DNA of 64,000 nt from Bemisia tabaci (GCF_918797505.1 NC_092801.1:30511487-30575486); one strand, 5' to 3'. Shown: positions 21,709 through 33,692, counted from the first letter of the stretch. Made by a program: numbers and translations. The notes: a model not told the origin generated them from the sequence alone.

Positions 21709-21902
21709 AATTCTTGGAAAAACATGGCCTGACGGGGTGGGGTTGCAGGGCTAGAGGACAATTAAAACCCACTAAAAATACCTAAATAACCAAACCCTTA
21801 TTCAACCTCTATATTTTTACATAAACATTTCTATTTTAAACTATGTCAATGGATACTAGAGAATATTTTTAGTAGTAGTGACATGTATATTGCCTATTCA
21901 TC

Positions 21903-21908
21903 AATAAA
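21903..21908 (+). promoter_or_regulatory. Proximal AATAAA after secreted gene copy 1
   Basis: An AATAAA lies 195 bp past the copy 1 stop, followed 10 bp later by a run of about 37 A. The A run may be the tail of an inserted repeat rather than a cleavage site. Confidence 0.4.
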
Positions 21909-21911
21909 AAC

Positions 21912-21955
<44 letters not shown>

Positions 21956-21957
<2 letters not shown>

Positions 21958-22300
21958 GGCAACGGTGAAAGTACCACGCGTCTCGTTTTGCAGTGTTTGA
22001 AAATCTTTGCGCCCATTTTTTTTTTTTTTTTTTCAAAAAAAAAATCATACAGGTTTTCAAAATTTGACGATGAGTGATTTTCCATTTTAAGGTATGACAT
22101 AAATTCTGCAACGTCGGGAACCGAGATTTCTTTGCACAGACTAGAAAAATCACGGAAGTTTGCAAGAATCGACGTTGAGTGGTCTTTCTAAAAAAAAATA
22201 AAGTATGACAGGAAGTCTGCAACGTTGCAAATTGTGCAAACCGGGGGGAGGGGGTGCACGACGGGGTTGACGTAATCTGGCAGTTTCACCGTCGCTGTTT
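21956..22300 (+). repeat. Dispersed repeat, about 300 bp
   Basis: GTGAAAGTACCA..CGCGTCTCG, AAAATCACGGAAGTTTGCAAG and GACAGGAAGTCTGCAACGTT match sequences at 962-1215 and 58335-58605 in the same orientation. It lies in the probable 3' UTR of secreted gene copy 1, directly after a long A run. Confidence 0.75.
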
Positions 22301-22482
22301 TAATCGAGTGTCAATTTTAATTTAAAACGTTTTTCTACTGTTTTTTAGATGTCCCTTATAAAATGGCAATATTTCTAAGATTTTCAGAATGTACTTGATG
22401 ATTGAGAGAATTAATTTGATTATTCTCAGATGTTCTCATAGACATATTACTACAAAATTATTGTATAAATAATCTTCAACAA

Positions 22483-22907
22483 TCTTGTATAATGGTAGTG
22501 AAGTGTGGCCTTTGACGAAAAGAACGCAAGAAATGTTGAGGGCAACTGAAATGGATTTTTGGCGGCGATCTGCCGGCATTTCGAGACGGGACCGTGTCCG
22601 TAATGAGAGAATTCGCCAGGTGATGAAGGTTGAGAAAGATATCGTGCACGACGTCATGTCCAGGCAGTTATGCTGGTATGGACATGTGCAAAGAATGTCG
22701 GAGGAGAGGTTGCCCAAACAAGTTTTGGATTGGGTACCACCTGGGAAGAGGCGACGGGGACGTCCCGTAAAGGGTTGGCGGCAGGGCGTTGACAAAGAGA
22801 TGTTGCGGTGTCAGTTGCCCGATAACCTCTGGGAAGACAGGCATATGTGGCGCTTGGGTGTCGTAGAACGCCAGAGTGCGTTATAAAGCGACTTTATATA
22901 TATATAT
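22483..22907 (+). mobile_element. 5'-truncated LINE (3' end of ORF2) with target duplication
   Basis: The insert encodes the C-terminal end of a non-LTR retrotransposon ORF: LYNGSEVWPLTKRT, MDFWRRSAGISRRDR, LCWYGHVQRM, GKRRRGRPVKGWRQGV and WRLGVVERQSAL before a TAA. The pattern is that of the endonuclease/reverse-transcriptase proteins common in insects. It ends with GCGACTTTATATATA. The 14-bp ATAATCTTCAACAA flanks it perfectly on both sides (22469-22482, 22908-22921). It interrupts the probable 3' UTR of secreted gene copy 1. Confidence 0.9.
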
Positions 22908-22921
22908 ATAATCTTCAACAA

Positions 22922-24560
22922 ATATCTTAACGGTATTTTAAAAATGCTGTTAAATATTTGTAGAAAAAGTATCATAAAATTACCATTGAATTAATAATTG
23001 CTGATTGTTTTTAGAAATTTTCACGGTAATATAATGTAAAATTATTCGTAAATATCTTTGATAACTTCCAGAAGGCATAATAAAAGTCGTTTAAAAAGAG
23101 TTAGAGGAAACAATTATTGCTAGATTGGATTACTGTTTGAAAAATTACTGCGCAATTTTGAACATTATAACCTCAGTTAACAATTATTTAAAACTTTAAC
23201 AATGTATAAAACATGTTCACTTTTCCCTTGTTCATTCTTCAACTTTAGTCACAGCGGGAGTTTATCTAATAATTCGATTTCAGTCAATCATGATAAACTC
23301 AGGGATAAATAATATTGTTTTAACAGTGGCCATAATAACATGGCGGATTCTATTCTTATGGTATCCATGACGAAAATAATATAATATTTTTTAATATTTT
23401 ATAGAGAGTTTTGTTCTACAAGGGTAGGAAGATCGACTCGGGCTTGTTTTAAACATTTCCCGACACTTATCAAAGGGAAAAAGGGTGAAGCGTGGTACGC
23501 AATTCGTAACGTAATTGCGTAGTTACTTAGAACTTCAGAAAGGATTATTCCATATCGTAGAACATATATAAGTTGGTTCAGTGCTCGATTGAACTTGAAT
23601 TAAAGATGGTTTGCACGGAGGGAGGGGCGGTCTTTGATTTAAAGTAAACGTAGTTTAAGTAAACGCTATTTTCTTCTTTATGAGTTGAATTTTAATATTT
23701 TCAATGGGTCTACCTTATATCACGTAAAATGTTGCTTGAGAGGCATGTGTTTTAGTCCTTTTTTAGTACCGAATAGAGTGGAGGTATATTCACCTATCTC
23801 TCTACTTTACTAATATTTATTTAATATATTTTTTTATAGTTAGTTTTCATTTAATTAAATACATTTAAAATATGTTTTATTAGTTCCCGAAGAAGACGAC
23901 GAAGAAACGTAAGCCCATTTCAAGGTTGCAAAATGAACTGAAGAATCCAATTTTTTACAAACATAGGTACATCAGTGCAATTTTGGTCCGAAATTTTTTT
24001 GATTTTTGAATGTTTTTGCTTGAAATTAATTAAAATACTTTTAGTTGTAAAATCAGTGCAATTTTCAGTCAGAAATGCCCAAGGTTCTCCCGATAATAAT
24101 ACAACATACGATGAGAAATGTGGCAACATTGAAACGCAGTTACAATCCTTAGTGTGGGCAACCCAACGACGATTTAAGCAGAGACAATTTTGTCATGCGT
24201 TTTGATTGGTTGCCTCCGTTCACGAATGTTTTTCTTTATAACTTTGTCTAAATCTCATTTTAAAATGTCGGTACCGTGCCACATGATAGCTGTTAGATTT
24301 TCATTTAATGTGTTTCATTTTATCTATTCAAAACTTTGAAATAGTCAATTATGCATTGTAAATCATATATTATTTGTAAGAAAAAGGAAAAAAGCTACTA
24401 TCTTTTTGTTACTTTGTATCTTCATGTTATGCTGATGGTGGGCACAGCCCTCATGCAGTCGGTTTGAATAAATGTTTTCCCCCTTTATTATGCGTGTTCT
24501 GATGTGTTCTCTGATCCTTCTCATTCCGTTGAACGCTCGCACTCATCTGTGCACATCATC
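22922..24560 (+). other. AT-rich downstream region of copy 1
   Basis: No frame here looks coding. Parts (about 23690-23740, 24440-24515) match the region after copy 2, so this is probably 3' UTR or flanking DNA of the duplicated gene unit. Confidence 0.5.
24467..24472 (+). promoter_or_regulatory. Distal poly(A) signal shared by copies 1 and 2
   Basis: AATAAA sits in a segment (about 24440-24515) that is clearly homologous to 37258-37330 after copy 2; both contain GGCACAGCCC and CGGTTTGAATAAATG. In copy 1 it is 2.76 kb past the stop because a dispersed repeat and a LINE fragment lie between. In copy 2 it is only 0.46 kb away. This looks like the ancestral transcript end. Confidence 0.55.
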
Positions 24561-24567
24561 ACCTGTG

Positions 24568-24820
24568 CTGCCGTGACAAGGAAGAACGTCGTATGAACAT
24601 TCTAGAGTTGCCAAATTTCCTTCAATAAAATATTTATTTTTGAGGCATGTTATAAATATTTCTCTTCGAGATTTTCAGGAACTTTAGGTAAAATTGCGAA
24701 CAAAATTATATGAAAAATTGGAAGAAAAATATACATATGCTTACCAGGAAATTCATGTTTTATCAAAGGATATTTGGCAACGCCTGACGATTCATACGAC
24801 GTTTTTTTTTAGCATGGCAG
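24568..24820. mobile_element. MITE, CTGCCGTG-ended family
   Basis: Inverted ends with GAACGTCGTATGAACATTC and complement. The flanking four bases are TGTG and CGTG. Confidence 0.8.
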
Positions 24821-24831
24821 CGTGGAGAGGC

Positions 24832-26161
24832 CCCTCATTACGTCGCTTCTCTGACGTAAGAGCGTATCTGAATTTTCACTCCATAATAACTCTATGCTTT
24901 CCGGGGATCATGTGGAAATCCGTGACGTAACGTGCTTCGATATATATCGATATTTCTCCCATTTGAAGCTATGGTAAAGAATCGATTATGAAAGTGTCCG
25001 TTGCAAACACCCTGATAATCGATCCTTTTCCCTAGGTTTAAATGGCAGATCAATCGATATATCGCAAAACACGCCAGGCCACTTAGAAGATCGACGAAAC
25101 CTATAACTTAACAGAACAAAATCCACCGAGATCCTCCGGGCGGTTCTTGGGTTTTTGGGTCTGGAGGATTCTGGTGGATGACCTCAAAATGTACAAATTT
25201 CATGATCTATTAAACTTTCGAAAAAAATTTCTACTGATTTTTTTTCTCTTTGAACCATGCGACACTTGCTAAACTTTAGACGAATTGGACCGCGTTAAGC
25301 AAAAAGGGACCAACTCGAATTAGGTATTGCCAAATTTGATCGGGCAATTTCAGTTTTTACGTTAAAATGGTTGTGCGGATTTTCGTGCAAACAGTGAATT
25401 TTTTCCATATATGGCGTGTTTTACGACGTATCGATTGATCTGCCATATGAACCTACGGAAAAGGATCGAAACAGGGTGTTCGCAATGTGTTCACCGCTAT
25501 GGCGAAGAATCGATTTTTAAGGTGTTCGTTATTGCGAACACCCCGTTTATCGATCCTTTCCCATAGGTTTAAATGACAGATCAATCGATATACATTGCAA
25601 AGCACGCCTTGCCTCTGGTGCCATTATAGCAAGAGGGGACAATTTCTAAAGGACCGCTTTCCATTATTAGAATCTCTAGGAAACTCGTCTAAAGTTTAAC
25701 AGGTGTTGACGTAATTCAGAGAAAAAAAAATTCAGTTGGAAGTTTTTTTCCGAAAGTTTGAGAAGTCATTAACTTTGTACATATTGAGGTCATCCTCCAG
25801 ACAACCAGCCAAAAACCCTCCGGAGCCCCTCGGTGGATTCTGTTTGGTTAGTTACATAGGTTTCCTCGACCCTCTAAAGTAAGAGTGAATCTCTATTTCC
25901 TCATGGGCCCCATAGGCGGATCCAGCAAATTGGCAACACTGTTTTTCTCCATTTAAACCTATGGAAATGTATCGATTCTTGGAGGGGCCAGGTGCCCCGA
26001 CAAGAATCGATTATTTAACATGGGTTTAAATGGAAGGAATCCATTGTTGCCAAATTGCTGGATCCGCCCCTGATGGGCCCCGATTAGCATTGAGTCATAC
26101 GGATATCAGGGCTCACGTGGATATTGAGGTACGCCCTTACGTCAGGGAAGCGACGAATGAG
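24832..26161. mobile_element. 1.3-kb inverted-repeat element holding three nested MITEs
   Basis: CCTCATTACGTCGCTTCTCT near the left end is inverted as a CAGGGAAGCGACGAATGAGG sequence at the right. Inside are a second inverted pair (25090-25255 versus 25710-25870), hAT-type MITEs at about 24927-25083 and 25403-25618, and the 25912-26075 MITE. No transposase frame is visible. Confidence 0.7.
25912..26075. mobile_element. MITE with GGCGGATCCAGCAA ends
   Basis: A palindrome with the core TCGATTCTTGGAGGGGCC...ACAAGAATCGATTATTT. A second full copy is at 53172-53336. Confidence 0.85.
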
Positions 26162-26548
26162 GGAGCAACTACCTCATTCTCTTCTACGAATCTCATCATG
26201 CCTGTTCCGTGGTGTCATTCTGGAATTTTTATTCTCCCCCAAAACATTGTCGGTTTAGGTCTTTCATGGCATGATGCTGGAGTTGGAGATAAAAAAATTA
26301 ATGCTCGCTAGTTTCGACGTAATTTTTCCTGGAAAAAAAGAAAACGCTTGGAAAAGTCACAATTGCACAGAGATAATTTCAAGAGACTGCTACCGCTACC
26401 AGGGCTTTTCCAGTAATCAGCATTCCTAGTGGTGGATCTACCATCACAGCCAAGAGCATTCGGAGGAAAATCCCTGATTTGGGTGTCTGTATGCTAAAAG
26501 GAACTGGGCACTAATAAATTCATCAAGACAAACTACGGAAGTTCCTAA

Positions 26549-27248
26549 AAATCCAAAAAGAATGCAGTATTTTTTCGATGCCTTTAAGTTGATTGTTAAA
26601 TTGAGTTCATATTATTTAGTTATATTTCTTCCTGCGCTTCTTTATTTTTAATCCTTCTAAATTGATCGAATTGCGTAATGTAAGCTTAGCTTGAACACTT
26701 TTAGTCCTCGCGGTCAAAACTGCAACAATGGTAAGGAACACTGACAGGGCCGCAGCGTGGAGGTTGATTTAATATCAATCTTCCATCGCATTGCTAAGGC
26801 GCAATGATACAACTATACGTACTCTCCGGAACGCGTGAGGTATCACGCCCATTTGAAGGCATTTTCGAAACTGTCATTTTTCCAAATCAGCAACTTTGCG
26901 TCGCATTGATAGGCGTCAACCAAAACTGGCCGGCAAAGATTAAGCACGTTTGCAGCCCTTCTTCAGTGCATGTACTAAAAATTACGTTCATAAAAATCCA
27001 AAAGGAATGCAGTTTTTTTTCGATGCCTTTAAGTTGATTGTTAAATAGAGTTCATATTATTTAGTTATGTTTCTTCCTGCGCTTGATTATTTTTAATCCT
27101 TCTAAAAATTGTTCGAATTGCATAATATAAGCCTATAGCTTGAACACTTTTAGTCCTCGCGGTCAAAACTGCAACAGCGGTAAAGGAACACTGACAGGGC
27201 CGCAGCGTGGAGGCTGATTTAATATCAATCTTCCATCGCATTGCTAAG
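26549..27248 (+). repeat. Direct repeat, 250-bp units 443 bp apart
   Basis: 26549-26800 and 26992-27248 are over 95% identical by eye (AAGTTGATTGTTAAAT, CACTTTTAGTCCTCGCGGTC, CAGGGCCGCAGCGTGGAGG). The 190 bp between them differ. No coding function is seen. Confidence 0.88.
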
Positions 27249-27301
27249 CACCTCTCCGCTTTCTCCCCCGGAAAACCTTCAGAGTAATGTCAAAAACGAA
27301 C

Positions 27302-27439
27302 TGGACTACATTTTGCAATAGGGCACTACAATTTCCGGCTCATGCTTAAAAACACACTTGTCCGTAGGGAAACTAATGGTGCATACGTTGTTTTTAAACT
27401 GAGCCAGAAACTGTAGTTCCCGATTGCAACACGTAGCCA
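27302..27439. mobile_element. MITE with GGACTACATTTTGC ends
   Basis: Compact copy with TGAGCCAGAAACTGTAGTTCC and its partner. It shows what 883-1278 looked like before its nested insertion. Confidence 0.8.
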
Positions 27440-27647
27440 AAATCCAACTCGGCAGTGCTAAGGTAGAACATCGTAAATGCATTTAAACGTTGCTATGTTA
27501 CCTCCGATGAACTTTTCATTTCTTAGAAAATAGATCAATCTCTCCCGCACGCTATTTCAAACAATTTGCATTGAATTGAGAATGAGACGCTCTGAAATAT
27601 CGAGGCAAAAATTTTCACGAGAGACTTCATAAATGTGTATTTTACAC

Positions 27648-28963
27648 TGAAAAAAAAGTAGTTAGCGTTGAGAACTAATTTGGTAAGTTCTCGCCAAGTA
27701 GAATCAAAATTAGGCTTCAGAACTAATTTATTCTACTGAAGCACCAATCAATTCGCTTCATACGCTGACTTGACTTTACTAGAGCGCGAACCAGAATTGG
27801 AAAACAGCACTAGCCGTAAAATTAGCGCTGTGGTAAGACAAATTCACCTTCGGGTCAAACTAATTCGCCCTCAACTCTAACTGCCACATTGTCCGTTACA
27901 TTTATTTAGTTTCGAAAAAGTAGCGTCGGTACAACAGCCTCAATCGCGTCAGCTCGTGAAAAACAATTAAAATGTGAAATTTCGGGCTCGTTTGACAATG
28001 TAAATACTCCCGGTATGATTTATAGTGTCCTCTCTTTCTTGAAAACGTTCGAAAGCAACATAAATAAACCTGTTAAGATTAGAAATCGTCTGTTCGATTC
28101 AAAACGTAAACAAGCATGATATTCGTTGGAGTCGTCAATCTTCTGTATTAAATTGCGATTAAAGCGTTCCGCGTTCAGTTTATATTTTACGAAAATCTGT
28201 GAACTTACTGCTTACTTCTATAGTTCGTGTTCTCCCGTAATTTCAAAAGGATATCTCAAGTGTTCGGACGAGATATGTTTATTCAGTGTGAACATTCGCT
28301 ACCGTTTCATGTGTGAGTGTGTGTCTCTCTAAAGGATAATTCTGTCTACTTGCACATACCTATGGGATATTCCTTTCCTCTGTCGTTCATTTGGAACCGG
28401 TCAGTTGATTTTTACCTCTCATCTTTTAAGAAATCTTCTTTTCCTGAAAGTATTGTCCAGTTATCATTCGCTAAGCCGTTTTCTCCTCTCTCAGTTTTGA
28501 GGTTCGCCGGCCAGGTTGGCCTAGTGGTCAGCGCGTCTGACTCTAGGCCAATAGGTCCCGGGTTCGAATCCCGGTGGTGGCGACAAATTTTCATGGAACT
28601 GACGAGTGGATCTGCAGAAACAGATTCCACTCGGCCTTAATCCCTGAAAATTTGAAAGCCTGGAGCATGGATGTGCCTAAATCCCATGATGTCTAAGGAC
28701 AATAAATACTGTCTATCGATGGCTGTAGGTTCCAACGGAATATAAGCCACTAAACCAGCAAAAAAAAAAAAAAAAAAAAAAAGTTTTGAGGTTAGGTTGA
28801 CCCAACCCTACCGAATGCGAATTAGAGTAGCAGAATTAGTTCCCAGCACTAATAGTGGTTAGTGTACAGAAACCAAAAATCATGTGTGTCCAAATCACAC
28901 AATATGAGTTAGTGTATAGAAACCATTTTTAGTCATCTGACGCTAACTCATTTTTTTCAGTGT
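27648..28963. mobile_element. CACTGAAAAAAA-ended element, 1.3 kb, TA-flanked
   Basis: The left end CACTGAAAAAAAAGTAGTTA and right end (complement of CACTGAAAAAAATGAGTTAG) are inverted, with TA outside each. The GTTAGCG sub-terminal block is also inverted. The interior has no intact transposase and includes the SINE at 28505. Confidence 0.75.
28505..28781 (+). mobile_element. tRNA-derived SINE with 12-bp target duplication
   Basis: The 5' part has RNA polymerase III box A (TTGGCCTAGTGG) and box B (GGTTCGAATCC) at tRNA spacing, followed by a tRNA-unrelated body and an A run of over 20. AGTTTTGAGGTT flanks it perfectly (28493-28504, 28782-28793). The anticodon stem does not pair cleanly, so this is a SINE and not a working tRNA. 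Confidence 0.93.
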
Positions 28964-28969
28964 ATTGAA

Positions 28970-30310
28970 AGAAATTTGGCAACGTCGAGAAGCTCATACC
29001 TCAACGGCCTTTTTCCTCAACAGGCAGACACTCTATAAGGCAGAACTCCTATGCACGATTAACGCACGTAATTTTTTTTCCTTTTTTTTTCGAGTAATTA
29101 ATGAGAGTCCCAAATGCCAATTCGTAATGATAATCATCATAAAAATAGTGGTAATAGATCTGAATAGACCTCATTTTTATTCATATAAACTTGGACGGAT
29201 CGCAGAAAGCAGAATTAAAGAGAAATGGTGAAACACACAATCAAAAATAGCAAATAACAGGAGGAGCAATATTAGCGGCTCTGGTGCTTGCACTAGAGCT
29301 GCTATTCCGGACGGTCCCAGCTGGGGAGTATCAATGCAGCATGTTACATTGTAGAGACCGCGCGTTGGTTGATGGGAATCGGCGCCATTTTCGGCTATGT
29401 TCCTTGTCATGACTTTATTTTATTGCATACTGTTTTATTGTTAGTCAATGCTATGTTGTGTATTGTATTTTTGGAATCATGGTGATACAGTCAACAATTC
29501 AAAACTTGTTTGTGCTTTTATCTCGTGATGGAAAAAATGTACTTTACGTTCAAAATTTGAAAATTTGAATTTTAAAGTTTTCGCGGTTAAGGAAGCTTTA
29601 ACCACTGGGTTGGAGCTTCCTAGTCATTTACTCGATATCAGCTGATAGCAAACAAAGGTTACCAGGGAAACCGTAAACGTCTAACAACTATCGTGGCCAT
29701 TGGGGCGATTATTGAAATGATATCGACTGTATGTCGCCGCTTACGACAGGACATAGCCCTATCTTAACTGTGTAATATATCGCAATTCGATATTGTTTTG
29801 ATTTTTAAAAGGAGCAATTCATTCATACAGTTCCGATTAGTTTTGGCGATCGGGCCCTTAACCTACGGCACTCGGCTCATGGGAATTTTTTAACTTGTCC
29901 TGGACGGACTCGTCTGTAACTTTTTCAACAGTCCTATTTTTATCTACAACATCTAAGTGGCCCTTCATAATCATTTAATTTTGGCCCCTGGCCAGAAAAA
30001 GGTTCGGAAATTGCAGTGATTTTGCCGAAAATGCTGAAGTAAGTAAATTTGGGCATTTTTTTTCCTTCTTCAAACTCTGTGGAGAAGCACTTCTCCTCCA
30101 GTACATCTATTTTTTTACTTATCTCTCGCAAGGTACATTTACAGAAGGTGTGTTCCAGTATTAACAGTTCAGATTCGTTGTTTTTTTATTATAACGCTTA
30201 TTTCGGAAAGCAATTATTACATTGTTCAATTCTACTGACTTTCAACACTCGATTATACTCCCGGCAAATTCTGCAGCAGCGTTTCAAATGTTGACTCTAA
30301 TGCTTCCAAC
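28970..30310. other. No gene recognised
   Basis: 28970-29230 weakly resembles 17390-17620 (an old repeat). A 63-codon minus-strand frame at 29940-30131 is rich in charged residues but cannot be assigned. Confidence 0.5.
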
Positions 30311-30312
30311 AG

Positions 30313-30845
30313 CCATCCGATGTCTAAGGGTTTATTCCTAGATTTAGGGATTTTCCGGAATTTCCAGGGATTTAGGGATTTTTCAGGAAATCTAGGGATT
30401 TTTTTTTGATGAGGTAAAGTTACCAAAAATCAACTTTTTAACCTCAATTCTAGCTTCGACAATCGAAAACATTTTTTCATCTATATTTTGTAGGCCTTTT
30501 TGGCAACACTATTTTCCCCGCAAATAAGCCGGAAATTAAAACGATTGCGTCCTTCGATGTACTTGACATTCAACTGCATTCAACCTGTTAATAATAAGAA
30601 ATCAACTAATATTCTTTCATTTTATTGGTCTGGATTAGCACTGCTTTCAGAGAGCGCCAAAATTCAAACGAGCCAATCAGATTTAAATATTGCAAATCGC
30701 TACATCGAATGACATCATGATTCTTCATAAAAAAATGGCGCTTTTTGCAAAATCTAGGGATTTTTTAAGTATATTTGAGCAAATCTGGGGATTTAGGGAT
30801 TTTTAGCGAAATCTAGGCATTTTTTTTCTTCCCCGCTAGGGATTT
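30313..30845 (+). repeat. AGGGATTTTT-rich degenerate repeats
   Basis: Scattered copies of CTAGGGATTTTT and AGGGATTTAGGGATTTTT occur in two clusters (30320-30400 and 30755-30845). No coding potential is seen. Confidence 0.6.
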
Positions 30846-30984
30846 AATATCGGAAGACTGGCTTCCAGTATCGTAGCGTTGATCGTCGCTGATGTCGAAA
30901 TGGAACCTAATGCCGGACTTACTGTAACACCTCCATTCCTCAATTCCGGTGAGGAATACGTCTCTACCCTTAACTCAATATAAA

Positions 30985-31142
30985 TATACAAATTGATAAG
31001 TGAGTGCTTTAGTCTCCTGAAAACAGAATTGCGAAACTTAAAATTGGAGAAAAATGATGAGTAAATGAAAAAATGGAACCAATTGATGGGATATGTCGCA
31101 TGCCATTCTGACACAAAATATGGCGTCTATCGAATCACCTTA
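30985..31142 (+). mobile_element. Half copy of the 48104-48544 palindromic element
   Basis: TGCTTTAGTCTCCTGA, AAAATTGGAGAAAAATGA and CATCGAATCACCTT-like blocks match the right half of the full element. The interval 31145-31700 is AT-rich and unassigned. Confidence 0.75.
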
Positions 31143-31706
31143 ACTAAATAAAATAACCAAATTTTCAACTCTCAAACTATCAACTATCAACTATCAAAAT
31201 TCAAACTATCAAAATTTCCAACAATGACAAAAATGATTGTAATATACCTATAATGTAATGAAATATACACGCTCTAATCATTTAATTTGTATTACCTTTA
31301 TGTTATGTACCTACATGTTATACTATTTTTATAATAAATTTTGCCAACATGCTTTTCAATTCAGTCTACAACATTTCATTCCGACGTGGCAATAATGATT
31401 TATAATGCCCCTAAACATTAAAATGAATTACAATAGTAATGCCGCATTATAATGTCGTATTATACATCGCAACGATTCATGTCCTACTGATTATTGATTA
31501 TTGTAAGATGAATTCTGTTTTCTCTGATTGTATGTTTCATACGTGCGAAGCAAGTACGGGTCACTAGAAACGTGGTTCGTACGGGTGGCTGATGAAATTG
31601 ATCTTCGAATACCTTTTGATGAGCTAGGGAAATGGAACCATCTGCATCTCATGGACAATAAATAGTTGCCGTAATTAAGGTCATCCCGTGATTAAGGTGC
31701 CGTGAT

Positions 31707-31976
31707 TTAAGTCATAAATTCTTCATCTAATTCTTGATTCATCTCCAAAATGTCTGCTAAAGCTTTCATGCGCTTCTCCTTGTATGCATGAATGAGCAAA
31801 TTGGGTATCGAACAAGCGGACACTTTTTGAAAATTTAGATGATTCTGGACAATATCGTACAGAAGTCCACGAGCTGCAGATAGAACCATTACCTCTAGCT
31901 CATCAAAAGTTATTCGAAGATCATTCAACAACCTCTTTGACAAGTTGCAAAAACTTTTCGTTAACAATAGTGTCAC
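31707..31976 (-). pseudogene. Mariner transposase fragment (Mos1/SETMAR-like)
   Basis: The frame reads LRITFDELEVMV..ARGLLYDIVQNHL.FQKVSACSIPNLL..YKEKRM and ends EEFMT then a stop. This follows the second helix-turn-helix and linker of mariner transposases (a pattern of RLTxxEI, SxGSxxxILxxxLGxxKVSARWVPxLL, KxxR). The catalytic DDD region is missing, and Ala-Arg-Gly replaces the usual Ser-x-Gly region. It is a dead fragment. Confidence 0.75.
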
Positions 31977-31984
31977 ACGGTACT

Positions 31985-32640
31985 AGGAATATTTACTATT
32001 TAACGAACCTTATATTTCCCTGACTCAGTCCTAAATTATAGAAGTATGCGTTACTTTTCCAGCAATCCAAAAAAACAATTATACAAAAAACCAATACCTA
32101 CACTTTCAGATATAAAAATGCAAATTTTTTGCAGCCTCGCTAAACGACTTATCAACCAGAGATTTTTTAGGAAGCGGACCTCCAAAGAGCTTTCAAAATT
32201 AAAAGTATACAACAAGTGATAATGCCATGTATTCGCCATATCAAAGCCCAATACACATTTATACACCGGCTACGTAAATCTGCTAAGTTACAAAACATGA
32301 ATCGACAGTTGTCGGATTGTACATCAATGACAAAATGTGTCTAGGCCCTCATTCTTGACTACAACTACTGCCCCCAGAGCCGCTCTCCGACGCCAATGCG
32401 TTGGAGCTTCCTGCTTGTTTTTTCCTATAGGGAAAACGAGCCAAATGACTTTCAGTCTCTGTGCTCTGCTAAAATACCTGCTGTGTCATAGAGAAAAAAA
32501 CGTGGCTACATTCCAACGTTGCAATATTTCCATACGTTACTCGTATTTTTACCGGGAAACCATTCAGCACTCGTCACTGAGACTCTTTTGATTTTCTTTT
32601 GATTACACGCAAAATTCACAACGATTTTGGAAGAAAATTT
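31985..32640. other. Spacer before secreted gene copy 2
   Basis: No gene or known repeat is seen. From about 32640 on the sequence becomes alignable with the upstream region of copy 3. Confidence 0.5.
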
Positions 32641-32853
32641 CATTGTCATACTCTTGTTGATCATCGAATTTTTAGAGCCAATTTTGCAACCTTGAAATGA
32701 GATTACGATCCTTTTTCTGGGAGATGAAAATTACTGGAATTAATCATCTTCGTTCGAATAATGAGGTGAGTCTAAACTTTAATGGAACTTTTTCGTTTTA
32801 ATGAAATTTCCCATTTCGGCCGGCCCCCATTCCGTGACCGGCAAACGCAGAGA
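32640..32853 (+). promoter_or_regulatory. Conserved upstream region of secreted gene copy 2
   Basis: It aligns with 40350-40541 before copy 3, with shared GTCATA.TCTTG, CCGGGAAATGAAAA-like, AATCATCTT and TTTCCATTTCGGC blocks. Copy 1 shares only the last 60 bases. No certain TATA box is seen. It may contain the core promoter and 5' UTR. Confidence 0.5.
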
Positions 32854-32886
32854 ATGGCAGTGGGACTATTGAGCAGGGCTTTCTTG
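32854..32886 (+). CDS. Secreted acidic-repeat protein, copy 2, exon 1 (signal peptide)
   Basis: The exon reads MAVGLLSRAFL and ends at a GGTAAG donor, in the same phase as the other two copies. The 200 or so bases upstream align with those of copy 3: both have a CACTGTCATA or CATTGTCATA block, a TTTCCATTTCGGC-type block and CCNCATT..GTGACC just before the ATG. The promoter region was therefore duplicated with the gene. The intron is 3,184 bp and holds a palindromic MITE, a LINE reverse-transcriptase fragment and two copies of a CACTGG-ended MITE. Confidence 0.85.
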
Positions 32887-33106
32887 GTAAGTTTATTTAT
32901 TTTTGCTAGACGAATTCAGGATTTATTTGTTGTACAATCGTACAAAATTCCAACGGTCTAGAAACAGGAGCTCTGCGATGTTATTGTGACGTGTTTATGG
33001 TTTCCACGAACGCGAGACCAATCTTTGTAAGAAAATTCAAATTTCCGGATACTTTGTCTACAAGAGTTCTCTGGCAAAAATGTTTTCAACTCTCCCACTG
33101 CCCCAA

Positions 33107-33692
33107 TTGAATCAGTGAGTTCGAGAACACACCAACTCGGGTTTTTTTTTCCGATTTTCCCTTTTTAACGGTTTAGTAACACTTATGGATAGAAGCATCT
33201 GCACGCAAAAGGAAATTTCGAAATTGCAATCGAGAGTGCTCGAAACAGCGACGGTAAAAGGGAAGACTCGAAGTATTTCATTGGAAATACCAATTTTCGG
33301 CCATTTCAAGGGAAGCGGGTGACCATCCGATTTTGCGGTTTCTTTTTTCGGTTCAGTATACCTTGTACCAACAAGTTATATAAATATTCAAGCGTTATTC
33401 AGGTCGAAAAATATAACATTTTTCAGGGGCAGACTATGAAAAATCAGTATCTGAATGTCGGTGAGAACGAAAACACACCAACTCGGAAATTTTTAAACGC
33501 TTAATTCTCTGTCATCAAACATGGTGTATCGATTTCAACTTGGTGCTTTACAAAGTCTCTGAGTACTTGTCCTTTGGCACTAAAACGGTTTTTCTTGAAC
33601 TAACTTCTTCGCCCGCTGCGCAGTCTTAGGTGTTTCCTGAAATTATATTTTTTTCCGAGTTGGTGTGTTTTCGAACTCACTGATTCAATTAA
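33107..33692. mobile_element. MITE with ATTGAATCAGTGAGTTCGA ends
   Basis: Left ATTGAATCAGTGAGTTCGAG and right complement, each about 36 bp and including ACACACCAACTCGG. A third internal copy of the ACACACCAACTCGG block is at about 33474. Confidence 0.8.

Noticed and set aside
21909..21955. Secreted gene copy 1 as a processed retrocopy because of the long A run
   Set aside because: It keeps its intron and a homologous distal poly(A) region, so the A run more likely belongs to the following inserted repeat.
28505..28580. A functional tRNA gene
   Set aside because: Boxes A and B are good, but the anticodon stem does not pair and the sequence continues into a SINE body with an A tail and target duplications.
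30830..31000. A 2A-like 'DVE.NPGP' peptide at the start of a retrotransposon ORF
   Set aside because: The sequence reads DVEMEPNAG with an extra codon and no GP, and the frame stops soon after; too degenerate to claim.
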